From Paenibacillus yonginensis (GTDB taxonomy: Bacteria > Bacillota > Bacilli > Paenibacillales > Paenibacillaceae): a DNA stretch of 64,000 nt. The stretch covers positions 558,001 to 622,000 of the forward strand of contig NZ_CP014167.1 of the NCBI RefSeq assembly GCF_001685395.1. The letters run 5' to 3'. Positions 1-9,548 of this stretch are shown here, one piece after another. The position numbers and the translations under genes are program-made. The notes beneath the pieces are model-generated. The model saw only the letters and a program-made list of their open reading frames with translations. It searched no databases and was not told the origin of the DNA. The stretch's first letter is position 1, and each line of letters begins with the position of its first letter.

Positions 1-2408
1 ATGGAATGGCTGGACTGCGCATGCTGGAGCATCTGCTCAAGCTGGCGCCTGAACGTTATGAAATAACCATTTTTGGGGCCGAACCCCATCCCAACTACAA
101 CCGAATCATGCTGTCCTCAGTGCTCGCCGGGGGAGCCGATATGAACGAAATTATTATTAATGATCTCAACTGGTATAAGGAACATCAAATCACGCTGCAT
201 ATGGGGCATACAGTAACACAAGTAGATACTGGCGAGAGGAAGGTTGTTTCGGATCAGGGTATTGAGGCCGGTTATGACGTCCTGGTGTTGGCGACAGGCT
301 CCAATCCTTATATGCTGCCGCTTCCGGGCGCGGACAAGGAAGGGGTGATTGCCTTCCGGAGCATTCGGGACTGTCAAACCATGATAGAGGCCTCCAGGAA
401 ATACAGCAAAGCCGCCGTAATCGGCGGGGGACTGCTTGGACTGGAAGCGGCTAGAGGGCTGCTTAATTTGGGGATGGAGGTTTCAGTCGTTCATATTCAT
501 CCTTATTTGATGGAAAGACAGCTGGACGAGACCGCCTCCCGGATGCTTCAGCGAGAGCTTGAGAAGCAAGGGATGAAATTTCTGTTCTCCAGGCATTCGG
601 AAGCGATTCTGGGCCATAGGCGAGCAAGAAGCCTGACATTTGCGGAAGGCGGAAGGATTGAAGCCGATCTTGTTGTTATGGCGGTTGGCATCCGGCCTAA
701 TGTAGAGCTGGCTAAACGGGCGGGGCTGCAGGTGAACCGGGGTATCGTGGTCAACGACTTCTTGGAGACGAGTACGGCCGGCGTTTATGCGCTTGGCGAA
801 TGTGCGGAGCATCGGGGAATCGCTTATGGTCTGGTCGCTCCGCTGTATGAGCAGGGGGCGGTATTGGCCAAACGGCTTGCGGATGTGCCTGCGGAAGGTT
901 ACGCAGGTTCGGTTACCTCGACCAAACTTAAGGTGTCGGGGGTGGATGTTTTTTCGGCAGGGAATTTTAGAGAGCAGGAAGGAACCCGTGTTCTCCGCTA
1001 CCAGGACGAGTTGGAAGGGACATACAAGAAGCTGGTCATCCAGGATAACAGGCTGGTGGGGGCCGTATTGTTCGGAGATACTTCGGACGGAGCCGAGTTG
1101 TTCTCATTAATGAAGAAAGGCGAATCGGTACAGGGCCGGGAAAAAGAATTGCTGTTAGGCGTTCCGGCAGACGCCTTATCCAAGGGACCCGGCAGCGGCA
1201 GACTTGAGACCATGCCGGAAGATGAAATCGTCTGCGGCTGCAACGGCGTATCCAAAGGAACGATCGTGCAGGCCATTCAGGAGCAGGGCTGCGCCAGCGT
1301 GGGCCAAATCAAGGCGTGCACCAAGGCCTCCGGCTCCTGCGGCGGCTGCAAACCCGAGGTCGAAGGACTGCTCCGGATTTATGCAGGCGAAGCGGCGCTT
1401 GACGTGAAGGAAGGGATATGCGGCTGCACCTCCTTGTCCCGGGATGAAGTGGTGGCCGAAATCAAACGGATGCGGCTCATGACCGTCAAGGAAGTGATGA
1501 ATGTGCTTGGCTGGAGCACCGAAGAAGGCTGTACGAAATGCCGGCCAGCCCTGAACTACTACCTTGGCATGCTGTGGCCGGAGGATTATGTGGATGAGAA
1601 GGAATCCCGGGTGACCAACGAGCGGTTCCATGCCAATATTCAGAAGGACGGCACTTATTCGGTTGTGCCGCGGATTTACGGAGGCGTAACTTCTCCATCG
1701 GAGCTTAAGAAAATAGCCGAGGTGGCTGAGCAGTTTGAGGTGCCGATGGTCAAGTTCACCGGCGGACAAAGGCTCGACCTGCTGGGGATCAAGAAGGAGA
1801 ATCTCCCGAAGATCTGGGAGGCGCTGGATATGCCCTCCGGCCACGCTTACGGCAAAACGCTGCGTACGGTCAAAACCTGCGTCGGCAATACGTTTTGCCG
1901 CTTTGGAACTCAGGATGCAATCGGAATGGGCATCCGGCTTGAGAAGGAATTTGAACGTCTGAACACACCGGCCAAGGTGAAGCTGGCCGTATCCGGATGT
2001 CCGCGCAACTGCGCAGAGGCGACGATCAAGGACTTTGGGGTGGTGGCCATTGACGGCGGCTGGGAGCTGCATATCGGCGGGAATGGAGGTGTGCATGTGC
2101 GGGCAACCGACCTGCTGTGTGTGGTGAAGACGGAAGACGAGGTGATTGAATGGGCTTCGGCATTTCTGCAATATTACCGGGAAAATGCCAACTGGAACGA
2201 ACGGACCTCGAGCTGGGTTGAACGGGTGGGGCTGGACCAAATCAGGACAGCGTTAGAGAGCAAAGAAGAAAGGGCTGCCCTGCAGTCCAGAATCCGAGCT
2301 GTATTGGATAAAACAACGGACCCTTGGAAGCAGATCCTTAGCCAGCCGGAGCTCCGCAAAAATTTTGAACCGCTGAATCGCGAGGAAGTCAGCCGGGCAG
2401 GGCACTAG
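1..2408 (+). CDS. nirB: Nitrite reductase [NAD(P)H] large subunit, 5' end missing
   Basis: Reduces nitrite to ammonium with NAD(P)H in assimilation, in the cytoplasm. The gene is cut by the window edge: the frame is already open at base 3 and reads into NGMAGLR, the usual FAD-binding GNGMAG start, so only a few codons are missing. Numbered from the first ATG at base 6, an FAD/NAD-binding disulphide-oxidoreductase domain fills about residues 1-320. Two BFD-like [2Fe-2S] domains follow (Cys 410/412 and Cys 472 regions). The C-terminal half is the siroheme/[4Fe-4S] domain with Cys 625, 631, 665 and 669 in CVGNTFC and SGCPRNC. Genes for the small subunit and a siroheme-pathway methyltransferase follow on the same strand, which fits one assimilation operon. 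It may equally be named nasD. Confidence 0.97.
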   Translation, partial: GMAGLRMLEHLLKLAPERYEITIFGAEPHPNYNRIMLSSVLAGGADMNEIIINDLNWYKEHQITLHMGHTVTQVDTGERKVVSDQGIEAGYDVLVLATGSNPYMLPLPGADKEGVIAFRSIRDCQTMIEASRKYSKAAVIGGGLLGLEAARGLLNLGMEVSVVHIHPYLMERQLDETASRMLQRELEKQGMKFLFSRHSEAILGHRRARSLTFAEGGRIEADLVVMAVGIRPNVELAKRAGLQVNRGIVVNDFLETSTAGVYALGECAEHRGIAYGLVAPLYEQGAVLAKRLADVPAEGYAGSVTSTKLKVSGVDVFSAGNFREQEGTRVLRYQDELEGTYKKLVIQDNRLVGAVLFGDTSDGAELFSLMKKGESVQGREKELLLGVPADALSKGPGSGRLETMPEDEIVCGCNGVSKGTIVQAIQEQGCASVGQIKACTKASGSCGGCKPEVEGLLRIYAGEAALDVKEGICGCTSLSRDEVVAEIKRMRLMTVKEVMNVLGWSTEEGCTKCRPALNYYLGMLWPEDYVDEKESRVTNERFHANIQKDGTYSVVPRIYGGVTSPSELKKIAEVAEQFEVPMVKFTGGQRLDLLGIKKENLPKIWEALDMPSGHAYGKTLRTVKTCVGNTFCRFGTQDAIGMGIRLEKEFERLNTPAKVKLAVSGCPRNCAEATIKDFGVVAIDGGWELHIGGNGGVHVRATDLLCVVKTEDEVIEWASAFLQYYRENANWNERTSSWVERVGLDQIRTALESKEERAALQSRIRAVLDKTTDPWKQILSQPELRKNFEPLNREEVSRAGH

Positions 2409-2460
2409 CTGTTGGATTCAATGTGGAGACATTTAGATAGGGGAAAGGGGGAGATGCTTT

Positions 2461-2817
2461 ATGGAGACTGTAAAAATGCTGGTCGGTTCCGTCGAAGAAA
2501 TTGATCCGAAAGGGTCCCGGACTATTCAGGTGGAAGAGATGGAGATAGCGCTGTTTCGGCTTTCAGACGGCGAAATTTTGGCCGTGGAGAATAAATGCCC
2601 GCATAAAGGCGGGGTATTGTCGGAAGGCATGGTATGCGGCCGGATGGTGCATTGCCCGCTTCACGATTGGCGGATTGACCTGCAGACCGGTGCTGTACAG
2701 GAGCCGGATACAGGCTGCATCGCTACCTTTCCGGTAGAGGTAGATGCCGAGCTGGGACTTGTCTATTTGCAGCTGCAGCGGGGGCAAGCGGCGACTAACG
2801 CTAAGGCAGGTGCTTGA
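2461..2817 (+). CDS. nirD: Nitrite reductase small subunit (Rieske type)
   Basis: A 118-residue Rieske [2Fe-2S] protein that partners the large subunit encoded just upstream. The cluster ligands are visible as Cys46-x-His48 and Cys65-x2-His68 (CPH and CPLH). The length is typical of stand-alone NirD/NasE. The ATG is preceded by a purine-rich site (GGGGGAG) at normal spacing, and only 52 bases separate it from nirB, so co-transcription is likely. Nothing in the sequence is odd. Confidence 0.95.
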   Translation: METVKMLVGSVEEIDPKGSRTIQVEEMEIALFRLSDGEILAVENKCPHKGGVLSEGMVCGRMVHCPLHDWRIDLQTGAVQEPDTGCIATFPVEVDAELGLVYLQLQRGQAATNAKAGA

Positions 2818-2926
2818 AGCGTGCAGGCCGTTTTGGCGGCTGTTCTGGCTAGTCTGGCCAAGGCAGGAACATCGCTCAAAGGCCGGACTTTCATTTCTCT
2901 GAATTCCGAAGGAGGGGAGAAAGAAT

Positions 2927-3748
2927 ATGGGAGATAAGCGCTATAGGGAACTGAAAGATTATAAGGCTGCTGGGACGAACGCCGGCAAGGTTTCGATTGT
3001 GGGAGCAGGGCCGGGCGACCCGGAGCTGATTACCGTCAAGGCACTGCGCCGGCTTGAGGAAGCGGACCTCCTTTTGTACGACAGACTGGTGAACCGGAAA
3101 CTGCTGGATTACGCCAAACCTGAAGCGGTGAAGATCTACTGCGGCAAAGCGCCGGGCCGACACACGCTGCCACAGGAGCAGATTCAGGCGCTTATGGTGC
3201 AGCACGCCTTGTCCGGGAAACATGTGGTCCGCCTCAAAGGCGGCGACCCGCTGGTGTTCGGGCGCGGGGGAGAGGAGGCGCTGGCGATGGCGAAGGCCGG
3301 GATTTCATATGAAATCATTCCCGGCATCACTTCGGCGCTTGGAGCCGCCGCTTCCGGAGCTATTCCCCTGACGCACCGGGGAATATCCGCATCCTGCGCT
3401 TTTGTTACGGGCAGCCGCTGCGGAAGCGGGCAGCGCCAAGTCCGCTGGGACCTGCTGGCTGGCGCTGTAGATACGCTGGTGATCTACATGGGAGTGGGAG
3501 AGCTGGCTGCTCTATGCGGAGAAATGCTGCGCAGCGGGAAAGCTCCGGATACGCCAGCGGCCATTATCGAGCGTGGAACGACGGCCAAGCAAAGAATCCT
3601 TACCGGGCGGCTGGATCAACTGGATAAGCTGGCCGTCTCCATGCAGGCCGAGAATCCGGCTTTGATTGTAATCGGCGAGGTAGTCCGGGTCCGTTCTGAG
3701 CTTCTGGAGCTGGAAGCCCGGATGATGGAGCAAACCAGTTCAGCGTAG
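2927..3748 (+). CDS. cobA: Uroporphyrinogen-III C-methyltransferase (SUMT)
   Basis: SAM-dependent methylation of uroporphyrinogen III to precorrin-2, the first step to siroheme, the prosthetic group of NirB. The 273-residue protein has the tetrapyrrole methylase signatures VGAGPGDPELIT near residue 25, RLKGGDPLVFGRG near residue 105 and PGITSALGAAA near residue 130. It stands alone, with no fused HemD or CysG-type dehydrogenase domain. A GGAGGGGAG ribosome site precedes the ATG. It lies 109 bases after nirD on the same strand, so it probably supplies siroheme for nitrite reductase (nasF role). cobA/sumT naming is by family; a cobalamin role cannot be excluded from sequence. Confidence 0.93.
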   Translation: MGDKRYRELKDYKAAGTNAGKVSIVGAGPGDPELITVKALRRLEEADLLLYDRLVNRKLLDYAKPEAVKIYCGKAPGRHTLPQEQIQALMVQHALSGKHVVRLKGGDPLVFGRGGEEALAMAKAGISYEIIPGITSALGAAASGAIPLTHRGISASCAFVTGSRCGSGQRQVRWDLLAGAVDTLVIYMGVGELAALCGEMLRSGKAPDTPAAIIERGTTAKQRILTGRLDQLDKLAVSMQAENPALIVIGEVVRVRSELLELEARMMEQTSSA

Positions 3749-3814
3749 AAGAACCGGGAACAGTACAGAAGGAGACACGTACCAGCCGGAGTCCGGGGGT
3801 AGACGACGATTAAC

Positions 3815-3848
3815 GAGAGGGGCAGACCTGTGAAGGCTGCTCTTTTTT
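3815..3848 (+). terminator. Probable terminator of the nitrite operon
   Basis: An imperfect stem (GAG..GCAG pairing with CTGCTC, with a two-base bulge) is followed by a run of six T. It sits between the cobA stop and the convergent downstream gene. Confidence 0.45.
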
Positions 3849-3863
3849 ATTTTGCCACACCGG

Positions 3864-4916
3864 TCAACACGCTATATTTTTAAAAAAAAACGGCTCTTCC
3901 AGCTCCCGCAGCATGTTGTGCAAATGCCGGTTGGCGGCTTGGGGATTTTCGGCTTCCAGCTTCTCCTCCAGCAGCTCTATATTCGTCCACAGGAACGGGA
4001 AAACGAGCTGATACAGCAGATTCAGAACGCTCTCTTCCTCATTTGCTAAAGGCCTTTGCTCTCGGTAAGTCCGGACGAATAAACGGAGCAGGTCGTGGCG
4101 GCAGTCTTCCGGCAATCCCGGCTCCAGGTCCATAATAAAACAGATAAAAATGCCTTCCGTAACGAGATCGTTCACCAGCTTCTCATCCCCGGCAATATTA
4201 AAATCAATAACGGCCCGAATCGAGCCGTCCTTATTCAACATGACATTGTTGGTGGAGAAGTCGCCCTGCACCGCATAGGATGGAAGCTGCGGCCAGACTC
4301 GCTTTAGTTCGTTTCGTTTGAGAATATATAACTGCTTGATTCTCTCATAAAGAAGAACATCGATTTTATTAAACCCGTCCTTAACCGGCAGATCCAGGAA
4401 ACGGTTCCCTCCGCGGCTGATATCCGAGCGGGGATTAAACAAATCCCAAATAGTACCGTGGTCCAGCCGGCAGTTATGCCGGGCGGAAATCTTGTGCATA
4501 TTGGCCATTAGAACGGCAAGCTCCCGGACATACCGGGGATTTATGCAGGGCAGTTCCCGCTGACCCTCCTGATCTTCTACCGTGACCGCACATTCAATGC
4601 CGTGTATGGCAAGAACCTTGCCATACCGCTGATCCGGCAGAGGGTGCCTTTTAGGAACGGGAAATCCGTTTGCTCTTAATGTTTCGCTGAATTCGCTTTG
4701 CCGGTTAATTAGTTCAGCCGGGTGCTCGGTTTCTTTAATGATTTTAATGATAAAGGTTTGTCCGGTATCGGTTTGGACGGAAACGATAATTCGGATTCGT
4801 GGTTGGCCGTCTGCCTTTCTTTGGCTCTCATAGAGGATAGAATAATGCTGGACGGCGGACGGAAGCCGGAACAAGTCAAGCGAGCTTGCAAACAGCGGGA
4901 CAGATAATTCGATCAT
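3864..4916 (-). CDS. Phosphotransferase-fold (APH/choline kinase-like) protein
   Basis: A protein of about 350 residues with the kinase-like fold of aminoglycoside and homoserine/choline phosphotransferases. The catalytic loop is VQGDFSTNNVML (Gln replaces the usual His before GD), followed by the metal-binding VIDFNIAG. The substrate is unknown; membership of this superfamily does not by itself imply drug resistance. I chose the start at 4916 (MIELSVPLF) because GAAGGAG lies five bases upstream, while the ATG 36 bases further upstream has no such site. The gene is monocistronic, converging on the nitrite operon and divergent from the alpha-mannosidase gene. Confidence 0.8.
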   Translation of the reverse strand: MIELSVPLFASSLDLFRLPSAVQHYSILYESQRKADGQPRIRIIVSVQTDTGQTFIIKIIKETEHPAELINRQSEFSETLRANGFPVPKRHPLPDQRYGKVLAIHGIECAVTVEDQEGQRELPCINPRYVRELAVLMANMHKISARHNCRLDHGTIWDLFNPRSDISRGGNRFLDLPVKDGFNKIDVLLYERIKQLYILKRNELKRVWPQLPSYAVQGDFSTNNVMLNKDGSIRAVIDFNIAGDEKLVNDLVTEGIFICFIMDLEPGLPEDCRHDLLRLFVRTYREQRPLANEEESVLNLLYQLVFPFLWTNIELLEEKLEAENPQAANRHLHNMLRELEEPFFFKNIAC

Positions 4917-5040
4917 AAGAGCTCCTTCACACAAAAATTGAATAATAGGCATATTTCCATTATTTTATGACTTCATAAGGGGCTCTGCAAGCGATCATTT
5001 AGCGCTTTTATATAGAACGATAATTTTTTCTCTCTTTTGA

Positions 5041-5056
5041 TATAACACGTGTTATA
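5041..5056. promoter_or_regulatory. 16-bp perfect palindrome, probable operator
   Basis: TATAACACGTGTTATA is a perfect inverted repeat and overlaps a TATAAT hexamer at 5053-5058. It lies in the divergent region between the phosphotransferase-like gene and the alpha-mannosidase gene, about 120 bases before the mannosidase start. The arrangement fits a repressor site over a -10 element. The regulator is not identifiable here, and the sequence does not match the CcpA cre consensus. Confidence 0.5.
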
Positions 5057-5173
5057 ATCGGATGGGGTCACACGAACAGCTTACATACCGGAAACTCCGG
5101 GAGCGTATTTTTAGGTTTAGCGGGATTTGTATTCTTTAATAGATTTTGTATGGAAAAGGTGAGGTGTAAGATC

Positions 5174-8100
5174 ATGCTGTTTACTTTGGAAAAATTGGAA
5201 CGCCGCATCAACGAACTGGCCGGGCTCCGCTACCGGGAGCCTTTGATGCTGGAAACGCTGCGGATCGTTCCGGGAGACTTAGCTTATGATGACGCGGTTA
5301 AGCAAGCGGGCGATTATCCGGTTGTGCGGATCGGGGACCGCTGGGGCGGGAGAGATGTATATGCCTGGTTTGTGGCGGAGCTAAGCTTCCCGGAGAGCTG
5401 GAGAGGGCAGGACATCGTTGGACTGATCAAGCTTGGTGAAACCGGTGGAGGCAACTGCAGCGGATATGAAAGCCAGGTTTACTGGAACGGGGAAGCGCTG
5501 CAGGCGCTTGACCGGAACCATGGGGAACTGTTTGTGCCGGCCGCTTCGGTGGAGGCGGGACAGGCGCTGCTGGCCATCCGGGCGTGGAGCGGGCTGACTG
5601 CCCCGAACGGCGACCAGGTGCCTTTTGACCACCGCGTCGACCGGCTGGAATTCGCCGTGCTGGACGGAGTGGTGGACGATCTGTATTACACGGCGCTGCA
5701 CATGCTGCAGACGGTGAAGGTGCTGGACGACCGGGTGCTGGAGAAGCAGGCGATGATCGCCGCGCTGAACAAAGCTTTTGCCTGCATCGACTGGAGCGTG
5801 AAGGGATCGGACAACTTCTACCGCTCTGTGGCGGAGGCCAGACAGCTTCTGCATGAGGAGCTGGCGTCCATTCCGCGCGGACCGCGCCCGCAGATCACGG
5901 CGGTGGGACACTGCCATATCGACGTGGCCTGGCTGTGGCGCCTGAAGCATACGCGGGAGAAATCGGGCCGCTCCTTTTCCACGGTGCTGCAGCTGATGGA
6001 CCGCTTCCCGGAATATGTGTTTATTCAGTCCCAGCCGCAGCTTTACGCTTATTTAAAGGAAGATTTTCCTGAGCTGTATGCGAAGATCAAACAACGCGTG
6101 CAGGAAGGCAAATGGGAAGCGACCGGCGGGATGTGGCTGGAATCGGACTGCAACATTCCGTCCGGCGAGTCTCTGGTACGCCAGCTGCTGGTCGGCAAAC
6201 GGTTTTTCCGGGAGGAGTTTGGCGTAGACAACAAGGTGCTTTGGCTGCCGGACGTGTTCGGCTACAGCTGGGCCTTGCCGCAGATTCTGAAGAAAAGCGG
6301 CATTGATTATTTTATGACGACCAAAATCAGCTGGAGCCAATTCAACCGGTTCCCTTACGACACCTTTACCTGGCGCGGCATTGACGGCACGGAGCTGCTG
6401 ACGCATTACATCACGACGCCGGACAGCGACGGCAGCTGGTATTACACCTATAACGGCAATGTGACCGGCTCCTCGGTTCAGGGGCTGTGGGACAACTACC
6501 GGCAGAAGGACATCAACGACAAGCTGCTGCTCGCTTACGGCTGGGGCGACGGCGGCGGCGGACCAACCCGCGACATGATCGAAGCGGTGCGGCGGTATGA
6601 AGATATGCCGGCTGCTCCCCAGGTGAAACCGGGCGGGGCGGAGACCTTTTTCAAGGAGCTTGAAGAAAGTGTCCGGGGCGAGCAGCGGCTGCATTTATGG
6701 GACGGCGAGCTTTACCTGGAATACCACCGGGGAACCTACACATCGCAGGCTTATAACAAAAAAATGAACCGCCGCATGGAGCAGCTTCTCCATCAGGCTG
6801 AATTTATAAATACTTTGGCTTACGTGCTGAATCCGGCCCACCGTTATCCGGACGCCGAGCTGGGCGGCGTCTGGCAGACGGTGCTGCGCAACCAGTTCCA
6901 TGACATCATTCCGGGTTCCTCGATCCGCGAGGTGTATGAAGACAGCCGGGTGGAATATGAGGAAGCGCAGCAGACCGCCCTGAAGCTGATGGCCGAAGGC
7001 ATTGCAGGGCTTCATCCGTCCGAATCCCAAACCGCGGGGGCGGCTTATCCAGGCTCCGCTCCAGCAGCCGGACAGCGGATAGTCCGCGTCTTTAACGGAT
7101 TGGGCTGGCAGCGTTCTTTTATGGCGGATGTAGTTCTTGAGGACGGCGAGGATACCGGAAACGCGGAGGATTGGAGCTGGTATTCGGCAGACGGCGAACT
7201 TCTGGAGAGCCAGGTTCAGGCTCAGGCTGAGGCCGGTTCCGGCAAGACCGTTTCGGTCAGCGTCAGAAACGTTCCGGCTTACGGGTATACGACCCTGTAC
7301 GGGCGGAAGGAAACGCCAGCTGCGGCTGCAGAGCCTGCGGTGAACACGGATTGGGCAATTACAGAGGGAGCGGTTGAAACGCCGTTTTACAGCATCCGTC
7401 TGAACGAGGCCGGCCAGCTGGTTTCGCTGCTGGATAAGCGGGCCTTACGTGAGGTGCTCAAACCGGGCGAACCGGCCAACGTGCTGCAGGTGTTTGAAGA
7501 TAAGCCGATGAACTTTGACGCTTGGGATATCGATATCTTTTACCAGGAGAAAATGAAGGTCATTGACGATCTGCAGGAGATCAAGGTGTTGGAGGAAGGT
7601 CCGCTGCGGGGCGTGCTGCTGCTCAAATACCGGTACCTGAATTCCGAGATTACGCAAAAAATGACCGTCTACCGCGACAACCCGCGCATCGACTTTGTGA
7701 CGGAAGCGGACTGGCATGAACATCAGCAGCTGCTTAAAGCGGCGTTCCCGGTGGACATTCGTTCGACCAAAGCGACCTATGAAATCCAGTTTGGCAACGT
7801 AGAGCGGCCAACCCATTGGAACACGAGCTGGGATTACGCCCGGTTTGAATCGGTGGCGCAGCGCTGGGTGGATTTGTCCGAAGGCGGTTATGGCGTCAGC
7901 CTGCTGAACGACTGCAAATACGGCCATGATATCCGCGGCCATGTCATCCGGCTCAGCCTGATCAAATCGGCGACATGGCCGGACGGCTCGGCCGATCAGG
8001 GGCATCATGCCTTTACGTATTCGCTGCTTCCGCACAGCGGCGGCTGGCTGGAAGGCGGTACGCAGCAGGCGGCCTGCGAATTAAACCAGCCGCTTGCGGC

Positions 8101-8410
8101 CGTGGGTCTGGAAGCGGGCCAAACGGCAGGGCCTGCCGAGCTTGGCATGCTGGACATCAATCTGCCGAATGTGCTGATCGATACGGTCAAGAAAGCCGAA
8201 GACAGCTCGGCGATGATCGTCCGCCTGTACGAATTCGGCGGCAGCCGCGGAACGGCGCGGTTAACGCTGGCTTCCGAGCTTGGCGGCATTCTGCGGGCCG
8301 AGGAAACCGATCTGCTGGAGGAGAATCCGGAGCCGCTCAAGGTAACGGGGCAATCGGTGGAGTTGTTTTTCAAACCTTACGAAATCAAAACGCTGCGTAT
8401 TACGCTGTAG
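5174..8410 (+). CDS. Alpha-mannosidase, glycoside hydrolase family 38
   Basis: Hydrolyses alpha-mannosides. No signal peptide is seen, so it probably acts in the cytoplasm on imported oligosaccharides. The 1078-residue protein has the GH38 zinc-site motif GHCHIDVAW (His246, His248, Asp250) and the catalytic nucleophile Asp360 in WLPDVFGYS. A galactose-mutarotase-like beta domain makes up the C-terminal half. The start at 5174 follows AGGTGAGG at nine bases; an in-frame ATG at 5150 lacks a site. It is transcribed alone, with no transporter gene beside it, and ends at a strong terminator. A palindromic operator candidate lies upstream. Confidence 0.93.
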   Translation: MLFTLEKLERRINELAGLRYREPLMLETLRIVPGDLAYDDAVKQAGDYPVVRIGDRWGGRDVYAWFVAELSFPESWRGQDIVGLIKLGETGGGNCSGYESQVYWNGEALQALDRNHGELFVPAASVEAGQALLAIRAWSGLTAPNGDQVPFDHRVDRLEFAVLDGVVDDLYYTALHMLQTVKVLDDRVLEKQAMIAALNKAFACIDWSVKGSDNFYRSVAEARQLLHEELASIPRGPRPQITAVGHCHIDVAWLWRLKHTREKSGRSFSTVLQLMDRFPEYVFIQSQPQLYAYLKEDFPELYAKIKQRVQEGKWEATGGMWLESDCNIPSGESLVRQLLVGKRFFREEFGVDNKVLWLPDVFGYSWALPQILKKSGIDYFMTTKISWSQFNRFPYDTFTWRGIDGTELLTHYITTPDSDGSWYYTYNGNVTGSSVQGLWDNYRQKDINDKLLLAYGWGDGGGGPTRDMIEAVRRYEDMPAAPQVKPGGAETFFKELEESVRGEQRLHLWDGELYLEYHRGTYTSQAYNKKMNRRMEQLLHQAEFINTLAYVLNPAHRYPDAELGGVWQTVLRNQFHDIIPGSSIREVYEDSRVEYEEAQQTALKLMAEGIAGLHPSESQTAGAAYPGSAPAAGQRIVRVFNGLGWQRSFMADVVLEDGEDTGNAEDWSWYSADGELLESQVQAQAEAGSGKTVSVSVRNVPAYGYTTLYGRKETPAAAAEPAVNTDWAITEGAVETPFYSIRLNEAGQLVSLLDKRALREVLKPGEPANVLQVFEDKPMNFDAWDIDIFYQEKMKVIDDLQEIKVLEEGPLRGVLLLKYRYLNSEITQKMTVYRDNPRIDFVTEADWHEHQQLLKAAFPVDIRSTKATYEIQFGNVERPTHWNTSWDYARFESVAQRWVDLSEGGYGVSLLNDCKYGHDIRGHVIRLSLIKSATWPDGSADQGHHAFTYSLLPHSGGWLEGGTQQAACELNQPLAAVGLEAGQTAGPAELGMLDINLPNVLIDTVKKAEDSSAMIVRLYEFGGSRGTARLTLASELGGILRAEETDLLEENPEPLKVTGQSVELFFKPYEIKTLRITL

Positions 8411-8422
8411 CCATCGGACGGG

Positions 8423-8467
8423 CGAACGAGCAAACGAGTGAACGAACAAACAAACAAACGAACAAAC
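8423..8467. repeat. Degenerate CAAA/CGAA tetranucleotide tract
   Basis: Between the mannosidase stop and its terminator the DNA is a run of four-base units (GAAC/AAAC variants, such as the block AACAAACAAACAAACGAAC). It is non-coding low-complexity sequence, probably formed by slippage. Confidence 0.6.
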
Positions 8468-8486
8468 CGATTTCGATAAATAAGGG

Positions 8487-8532
8487 CAAGGGCATCAAAC
8501 TCCGCATAGCGGGTTTGATGCCCTTGTTTTTC
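8487..8532 (+). terminator. Strong intrinsic terminator after the alpha-mannosidase gene
   Basis: A perfect 14-bp stem (8487-8500 with 8513-8526, CAAGGGCATCAAAC) with a 12-base loop is followed by a T-rich tract. It lies between convergent genes and may also serve the minus-strand regulator. Confidence 0.9.
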
Positions 8533-8546
8533 TTTGTTGTTTTCCC

Positions 8547-9482
8547 CTATTCCAGATAAGAGGCAAGGTTCTCCTCCAGCAGCTTCCGCATTCGCTCTCG
8601 CAGCTCCTGCGGCTCCAGCACCCGCACATCGGGCCCGTATCCGAGCAGCTTGCGGGACAGATAACGGAATTCCGAAGGAGGCACGGACCCGACCCACTCG
8701 CCGTCATGAATCGGCTGAAAAAGCGGTTCATCCGCAGCCAGTCTGGCCCCGAATTCCGTGAACCGCAGGACGACCCTTACGCCGGGCCTTTCGTCTACAG
8801 CGCTGATCCATGCCTTCAGCGTGGGGAGCTTCGCGGCAGCACCGGCATTGCCGTCCGGGACAGGGAACGGCTCCAGCACTTCCAGCTCGAGCACCCGGTC
8901 TACCCGGTATAACAACACCCGTTCATTCGCCAAAGCAGGCATATACCACCGCTGGTTGTCGTAATAAATGCCCAGCGGATAAGCTTGTTTGGCTTCGGGG
9001 CGGCCGGCAGGCGAAGCATAAAGGAAACGGATTTCCCTCCGCTCCAGCGCGGCATTCAGGATGTCCGTCGTAAAAGGGGAAGACGGCGTATTCCGTAAAG
9101 CAGGGAAAACCAGATGGTCCTGCAGCCGGTCGATCCGCTCCTGCACATCCCGGGGAAGTTCCGCGAAATACTGCAAAGCGAGATGCTCACGCACGGCGGA
9201 ATAAGGGAAATCCTTGATCTGCTCCAGCAGCCGGAGCATCAGAAATAATCCCAAAGCTTCCGTAAGGTTCAGCTGGAGGGGAGGCAAAATCCGGTTGGGC
9301 AGCACCCGGTAGCCTCCATGCGGGCCGGTTTCGGTATATAGAGGGAAACCGCTCTGCTGCAGATGGTCGAGATCCCGCTGAATCGTACGTACGGAAACCC
9401 CGAAACGTTCGGCCAGCTCGCGGGCCGTGATTTTGGTGCGGGAATCGAGCAGCCTCATGATCGCAAGACGGCGTTCATTCAT
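8547..9482 (-). CDS. WYL-domain transcriptional regulator (YafY type)
   Basis: A DNA-binding regulator of about 311 residues. It has an N-terminal DeoR-like helix-turn-helix (ITARELAERFGVSVRTIQRD) and a WYL ligand-sensing domain in the middle, followed by a WCX-like C-terminus. The start at 9482 (MNERRLAIMRLL) follows AAAGGGG; the longer reading from 9524 has no ribosome site and would run through the intergenic repeats. It is divergent from a DHFR-like reductase gene 88 bases away, which is its most likely target. Two direct repeats lie between them. Confidence 0.88.
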   Translation of the reverse strand: MNERRLAIMRLLDSRTKITARELAERFGVSVRTIQRDLDHLQQSGFPLYTETGPHGGYRVLPNRILPPLQLNLTEALGLFLMLRLLEQIKDFPYSAVREHLALQYFAELPRDVQERIDRLQDHLVFPALRNTPSSPFTTDILNAALERREIRFLYASPAGRPEAKQAYPLGIYYDNQRWYMPALANERVLLYRVDRVLELEVLEPFPVPDGNAGAAAKLPTLKAWISAVDERPGVRVVLRFTEFGARLAADEPLFQPIHDGEWVGSVPPSEFRYLSRKLLGYGPDVRVLEPQELRERMRKLLEENLASYLE

Positions 9483-9520
9483 GGCGGTTCCCCTTTCTTT
9501 TTGATCTACGACAAGTTTTG

Positions 9521-9548
9521 TCATAAATACAGTTTATCATAAATCCAG
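9521..9548. promoter_or_regulatory. Direct repeats, probable operator of the adjacent WYL regulator
   Basis: TCATAAATACAG (9521-9532) and TCATAAATCCAG (9537-9548) differ at one of 12 bases and are spaced 16 bases apart. They sit between the divergent regulator and reductase genes. The first unit also forms an imperfect inverted repeat with TTTATCATA. Confidence 0.5.

Noticed and set aside
1176-2240. 354-codon open frame on the minus strand inside nirB
   Set aside because: It is antisense to a clear nitrite reductase, has no ribosome site and shows no domain; it results from the GC-rich codon pattern.
8423-8467. Repeats after the mannosidase gene considered as a CRISPR or attachment site
   Set aside because: Units are four bases and degenerate, with no spacers and no cas or integrase genes nearby.
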